From Strigamia acuminata (lineage: Eukaryota; Arthropoda; Chilopoda; Geophilomorpha; Linotaeniidae), in contig CASHSZ010000124.1 in assembly GCA_949358305.1 (NCBI GenBank), positions 1 through 64,000 of the forward strand: a DNA stretch of 64,000 nt, in the 5' to 3' direction. The notes under the pieces are model-generated. The model worked only from the letters and a program-made list of their open reading frames with translations, had not been told where the DNA came from and did no database searches. Positions 58,801 to 64,000 of the stretch are shown here, piece after piece. A program made the position numbers and the translations under genes. The stretch's first letter is position 1. Every line of letters begins with the position of its first letter.

Positions 58801-60391
58801 CCAAATCATCGGTTAAATGTTTCTAAAACTTACATTGGAGCCTTCTACTAAGGTTTAAACACTATTTCTGAACATTCAGAGACATTGGTCTTGTGGTGTT
58901 TGTGCTAAGTCAACTGTGATGAGATCAAAAGTCTATTCTCCCAAATCATCGGTTGGATGTTTCTAAAACTTACATTGGAGCCTTCTACTAAGGTTTAAAC
59001 ACTATTTCTGAACATTCAGAGACATTGGACTTGTGGTGTTTGTGCTAAGTCAACTGCGATGTGAAATGAGCTCAAAATTTTTTTTTCAAAATTTATTGCT
59101 TGGGTGTTGCTAAAACTTAGATTGAAGGCTTCTACTAAGGTTTAAACACTATTTCTGAACATACAGAGACATTGGACTTGTGGTGTTTGTGCTAAGTAAC
59201 TGTGATGAGATCAAAAGTCTATTCTCCCAAATCATTGCTTGGATGTTGCTAAAACTTACATTGAAGGCTTCTACTAAGGTTTAAACACTATTTCTGAACA
59301 TTCAGAGACATTGGTCTTGTGGTGTTTATGCTAAGTCAACTGTGATGAGATCAAAAGTCTATTCTCCCAAATCATCGGTTGGATGTTTCTAAAACTTACA
59401 TTGGAGCCTTCTACTAAGGTTTAAACACTATTTCTGAACATTCAGAGACATTGGTCTTGTGATGTTTGTGCTAAGTCAACTGTGATGAGATCAAAAGTCT
59501 ATTCTCCCAAATCATCGGTTAAATGTTTCTAAAACTTACATTGGAGCCTTCTACTAAGGTTTAAACACTATTTCTGAACATTCAGAGACATTGGTCTTGT
59601 GGTGTTTGTGCTAAGTCAACTGTGATGAGATCAAAAGTCTATTCTCCCAAATCATCGGTTGGATGTTTCTAAAACTTACATTGGAGCCTTCTACTAAGGT
59701 TTAAACACTATTTCTGAACATTCAGAGACATTGGACTTGTGGTGTTTGTGCTAAGTCAACTGCGATGTGAAATAAGCTCAAAATTTTTTTTTCAAAATTT
59801 ATTGCTTGGGTGTTGCTAAAACTTAGATTGAAGGCTTCTACTAAGGTTTAAACACTATTTCTGAACATTCAGAGACATTGGTCTTGTGGTGTTTGTGCTA
59901 AGTCAACTGTGATGAGATCAAAAGTCTATTCTCCCAAATCATCGGTTGGATGTTTCTAAAACTTACATTGGAGCCTTCTACTAAGGTTTAAACACTATTT
60001 CTGAACATTCAGAGACATTGGTCTTATGGTGTTTGTGCTAAGTCAACTGTGATGAGATCAAAAGTCTATTCTCCCAAATCATCGGTTGAATGTTTCTAAA
60101 ACTTACATTGGAGCCTTCTACTAAGGTTTAAACACTATTTCTGAACATTCAGAGACATTGGTCTTGTGGTGTTTGTGCTAAGTCAACTGTGATGAGATCA
60201 AAAGTCTATTCTCCCAAATCATCGGTTGGATGTTTCTAAAACTTACATTGGAGCCTTCTACTAAGGTTTAAACACTATTTCTGAACATTCAGAGACATTG
60301 GACTTGTGGTGTTTGTGCTAAGTCAACTGCGATGTGAAATGAGCTCAAAATTTTTTTTTCAAAATTTATTGCTTGGGTGTTGCTAAAACTT
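43813..60391. repeat. 140-bp satellite array with higher-order structure
   Basis: About 118 tandem monomers over 16.6 kb. Every monomer has a constant half (CCTTCTACTAAGGTTTAAAC through GTGCTAAGTCAACTG, with the palindrome GTTTAAAC). The second half is one of two types: type 1, GTGATGAGATCAAAAGTCTA ... ACATTGGAG, or type 2, GCGATGTGAAATGAGCTCAA ... AGATTGAAGG. Diagnostic variants (GATCCAAAG at 47295, 49561, 52255, 54521; TTCTATTAAG at 48761, 53721, 55987) recur at exactly 2,266 bp or at 4,960 bp, giving a higher-order repeat of about 16 monomers, with a shortened copy between 51261 and 52255. No ORFs. Confidence 0.95.
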
Positions 60392-63300
60392 ATGTTGCGA
60401 GCAAGGACGCAACAAAAAGATTAGAAGACTCGCGTTTCACCTCTGAAAATGGTAGAAGATCTTTTTAATTTTAGTCCATAGTTTTGACCATGAGTTTGGG
60501 ACATATCTGAGATGTCCAGTTGCCGGTTTTGACCGACGGTCGCATGCAGAGCAGACCTCGGCGGTTGTCGTGTTGTCGATCGCACCTGGAATTGGTCAGG
60601 GGATATGTCTTTGATCGTTTTGTGGTTGTTTTAGTATTTGTTATTAGTTGTTTACCTCTGTTATTTGCTTTTGAGACGTTTTTGTGTTCGGTTCGGGTTC
60701 CAGTACACTTGTGAATGAGCTGAGTGTATATTCTCAGCATAATCGCCATAGCATAGGTCAACTGGATTCAGGAAACTGTGTATTTATTAGTTTTAAAGAG
60801 GTTTTACATATTGTTTTGACGGTTGCTAACCTTTGCTGGATGTTTTAGTGTTTTGATGCTCATTGGAGACGTGGGACAGCAAGAAACAAACGGTTTTGGG
60901 TGTCCTTGGCATTTGAGTGCACATGAGCGCATTGGGATCGTGTTCGGGAGAGAGAGAGACCAGGAAACGCCTCGTTTGGCTTCCCTGCAACGTCCCCACA
61001 CTGAGTTTGGAAGTCCCAGCGCTGTTGTCATGCCTTGGTCGACCCTGGAAGTCTGTTTGACTCGTTTCTGCTCTCATTCACGGCAGTTAGCAACTGCCTG
61101 GCCGCCATTTTGGAAAGGAGCGGTTCTCTTTGTGTTTGAGCACTGCTGGGAGATTTTCCTAGAACATAGCAAGCTGGGTAGCAATATTTATTTTAATACT
61201 TTGTGATTTTATAGAAGTGTTTTAACTGTACATTTGTTAATTTCACTTAACTTTACAAACAAGTGCAGAGATGAGTATTGAGGTAGGCTGCCTTGCCATT
61301 GGTTGTTAATCTTCTTTTTGCTTTGTTAATTGTTAAGTATATTTTAGATTGAGTTTTGCCTTGGTTTCATTGCTTTATTTTGTCTAAATTCTATTTATGT
61401 TTTAAGAACAAATGTACATAGGTTTTAAGCTATTTTAGTTCAGATTGAATTACGCCATTGTTGCATCATTGCATTGTAGCTTGTTGTTGCTATGATTTAG
61501 TTGCTAGGCGCACTGTTGTTAGAGTAGGTTGCTAAAGAAGCAATAGTTGTTATCTGTTGTTAAGAATAAAGCCAGTTGATGTGTTTTTACTCTGCTTTGG
61601 GTGAATCATTTCTGATCTGGTTTTCTGCTACAAGAAACATGATAATGAGTGAGTAGAGAGTTTTGCATGCTCTCCTCCTCACTGAAGGCACAAGGTTTTT
61701 TCCCCAGTATCCAGAGAGCTGCTTTAATCACTTCAACTAAATGCAGTTGGGCCTAATTTCTCCAGATGCATTTAGGCCTACAACTTGGGCTGAGAATTCA
61801 ACTTGTTTCATCATCCACTATACAGTCTCGGGCGGTTTCCAGAGTTTGGTGACCAATTCGCCAGTCTTTTCCTGTGAGATCCAAGGTTGTTTGCTACAGG
61901 GAGCTGTTTTTTGGTGCCGTGATTCCAGGATTTCGTGCGCGTGTGTACAGCGCGCATGGAAAAGAGGTCATTTGGACGTTCAGCAAGTGATTCAAGTGGT
62001 TTGGTGCGTGCCAGTTGGTTCGTTTGTGCAGCTGGTTCTGTGAGCGACCTGCATCAAGTGCGCACGCCAGAGAGTCACGTGAGAGCGGCCATTGACGTCC
62101 TGAGTCTGCCAAGTCGTCAACACAACGCAATGTGCAAGTTGGACAGCTGCCTGAAGAAGAAGAACATTTAGTTGTTTATGCTTAGTGTTTTTGGTGGGCT
62201 GTTACTGGGTGATTGGTTGTGCCCTCTTGGGGGGAGGATAGTGTGTACATTTTTTTGCTTTGTAATTTTACTTTAAGTGCGTTTTGACTCCATTATAACT
62301 GCTTTAAGCAGGGGAGTTTTTTCTTGTTTGACTTAAGTTAGTTTAAGTGTTGGCTCACCTGTTGTTGAGTTTACACAAGAGTCAGTCATGTTGGGCGGGA
62401 CATTACAGTTGTCTTTGATTCTTAGAAGTTCCAATATGCGCTTTGTCATCAAGTGGTCGACAGTGAAGGGCGACGCAAGGTTTTGGTCTCATCAGGCGAG
62501 ATGGAGATGCATGCAGCTGTGGTTTCCACACGTCAAGCACGATGATTCCACATCTGCACAGCGCCTGAACTGTCCAAGATGTAGGTTGACTGTTGGTTGG
62601 CGCAGACGGGCCAAGGGACAAGTCACCCAGCTGTACAGGAAGGTGGACGCTTGCCATCAGAGCAGAGGAGAAAGCAGCTTGTTTGGTCAAGTTTCGTCAT
62701 TGAAAGGGAGCCCACAGTTCGGGCCCAAGATCGAGAGTACAAGTCACAATGTTGAGAAAAAGAGTGCCAATCAGCAAAGACGAATCATATCACCAGCCAA
62801 GACAAGCTCAAGGAGCTGGACAATGGTTGCTTGACTGCAGCAAAGTTTCAAGCCAATTCGTCTTTTTTCTTTTGTTCTTTGTTAGTAGTTTAAGTAAAAG
62901 AATTTTGTTAAGTTTAAGAGTTGATTAAGTTTGTGCGGTCAGTTCTATTGTGAACTGCGAGGGTTTCGGACTGCTGCGGAGCCGCCAGGTTTGAGGCTTG
63001 TTGGAAAGAGGTCCCGCGCTCGTTTGCTTGGTTTTTTGGTTGTCGCAAGCGAGTGGTCGCTCCTTCTCCTTTAATACACTCAGCCTGCTATTTGGGTTGT
63101 GTGGGAGAGTGGAGGCGAAGGATTCCGCCTCAAAGGGCTGCCGTGTTTGTCCGACAACCTTTCAGTGGGCTGACCACCCGTAGAAGTGTTTTGAGTCTGT
63201 TTTGGGGAATTTCCGCGTTATTTCGCAGTTTTTAAGCAAGTTTTGGTGTGTGAGGTTTTTAGAATTACCTGTGCGTGGGTTGAGATAAGAGAAGCCACAC

Positions 63301-64000
63301 TAGCTGTTTGGAAAGAGAAGGCGGAAAGTTAGAAATCAGTCCTCCAATCAGTTTCATTTTGTGATAAAAGGTTTTTTGAGAAGTTACTGCTAAGAATTTG
63401 TAGACGTTCCCACTGCCAGCTTGTTGTACCTGTAGTTTGTGATTGGAGTAAGCTCGTTTTTTCGGTTGTTTTTTGGGATTTAGGGCAGAACGACTGCTTT
63501 AAGCAAGCCAAATCTCGTTTTAGTGCGTCCACAATTTGGTTAAGATGTTTGGATACGTTACTGGGTTCGTCATTATTTTTCTTAGTGTAAACCTTTTAGT
63601 TATAAGTTAGTTTTCAGAGTTTTGGAGAAAATTGCTTGTTAAATTCGCAGCCACCAAGCCTCTTTGCGAGGGCGCTTGTGGATCAGTTGGGTGGGTACCC
63701 CCTTTTTGGAAAGTTAGTCACTGTATGGTGGGGCTTGTTCAGGGTGAAACGACCGCCCATTAGAGTCAGTCTTTCAAATTCGAGACAATTGATGATAGTA
63801 AGTGCAGTCTCCACCTTGCACATTGTGTGGTTGGAAGGGGTATAAGGGCGCTTAATTGATCAGATCAGGGTTGTAAGAGCATTTTTCGAGACTCCACAGT
63901 TGTAGAATTTAGATATTAGAGGTTAACAGTCTTTAAATTTATTTTTATTGAAAGTTGTCTCTATAAGAAATAGAAAGTTACATATTCGGGTTTTTTTGTG
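60392..64000. other. Non-repetitive sequence, no gene supported
   Basis: Starts at the sharp satellite edge (GTTGCG...CGCAAC inverted repeat at about 60394). GC content is more balanced than the satellite; the plus strand is rich in G and T. ORFs up to 148 codons exist (62388-62834) but none has a recognisable domain or plausible composition. Noted: GCCGCCATTTTGG (YY1/PHO-like) at about 61101, AATAAA at about 61566, and a long T/G-rich stretch 61200-61600. It could be untranslated or intronic sequence of a gene beyond the window, or the LTR/leader of a further element. Confidence 0.45.

Noticed and set aside
43813-60391. CRISPR-like array
   Set aside because: The repeats are contiguous 140-bp satellite monomers without unique spacers, in a eukaryotic subtelomere.
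60823-61206. 127-codon ORF
   Set aside because: Comparable ORFs overlap on the opposite strand, there is no domain, and the sequence resembles G/T-skewed non-coding DNA.
62388-62834. 148-codon ORF in the distal unique region
   Set aside because: No recognisable domain, irregular composition rich in W, R, S and H, and several competing ORFs of similar length on both strands.

Overview
This window is the physical end of a eukaryotic chromosome, almost certainly from an arthropod. The first 13.3 kb is an almost unbroken (CCTAA)n tract, which is the C-rich strand of the TTAGG telomere repeat found in many insects, crustaceans, myriapods and some chelicerates, in the orientation expected at a left chromosome end. 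The ~62-nt introns inferred in the one multi-exon gene and the intact Ty3/Gypsy element fit an arthropod. I cannot name the species.

Layout. 1-13285: telomere. 13286-37086: subtelomere built from four tandem arrays, A (154-bp unit), B (164), C (165/166) and D (~152), plus diverged single cassettes. On the minus strand, transcribed towards the telomere, every array unit looks like a micro-exon: a pyrimidine tract and AG acceptor, a 61- or 71-nt body, and a GTRAG or GTGAC donor. Between arrays B and C, on the plus strand, lies an intact 419-aa CRESS-DNA-virus-like replication initiator gene (HUH endonuclease plus superfamily 3 helicase). Array C is split by a complete Ty3/Gypsy retrotransposon (19845-29111). 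It has two 631-bp LTRs that I read as identical, a 4-bp target duplication, gag and pol ORFs linked by a convincing -1 frameshift signal, and small 3' ORFs that may be spliced.

33.1-39.8 kb: a CCAAT/E2F-rich block, 24-bp telomere-derived repeats, inverted B-type cassettes, array D, then non-coding DNA with a 20-bp minisatellite. 39.77-43.07 kb: a multi-exon tyrosine-recombinase gene of the kind seen in Crypton-like elements and related animal proteins. It has a tandemly amplified 168-nt Ser/Pro/Arg-rich exon, all introns in phase 1, and a separate C-terminal domain exon. 43.77-43.81 kb: poly(A) abutting a short interstitial (CCTAA)n tract. 43.81-60.39 kb: a 140-bp satellite with two alternating half-monomer types and a ~2,266-bp higher-order period. 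60.39-64.0 kb: non-repetitive sequence with no gene I can support.

The coding content is entirely mobile or virus-like: a CRESS Rep, a Gypsy element and a tyrosine recombinase. The least explained structure is the set of micro-exon-like arrays, which keep splice-site-like boundaries across four sequence families. No transcript evidence is available here, so their splicing is a hypothesis.
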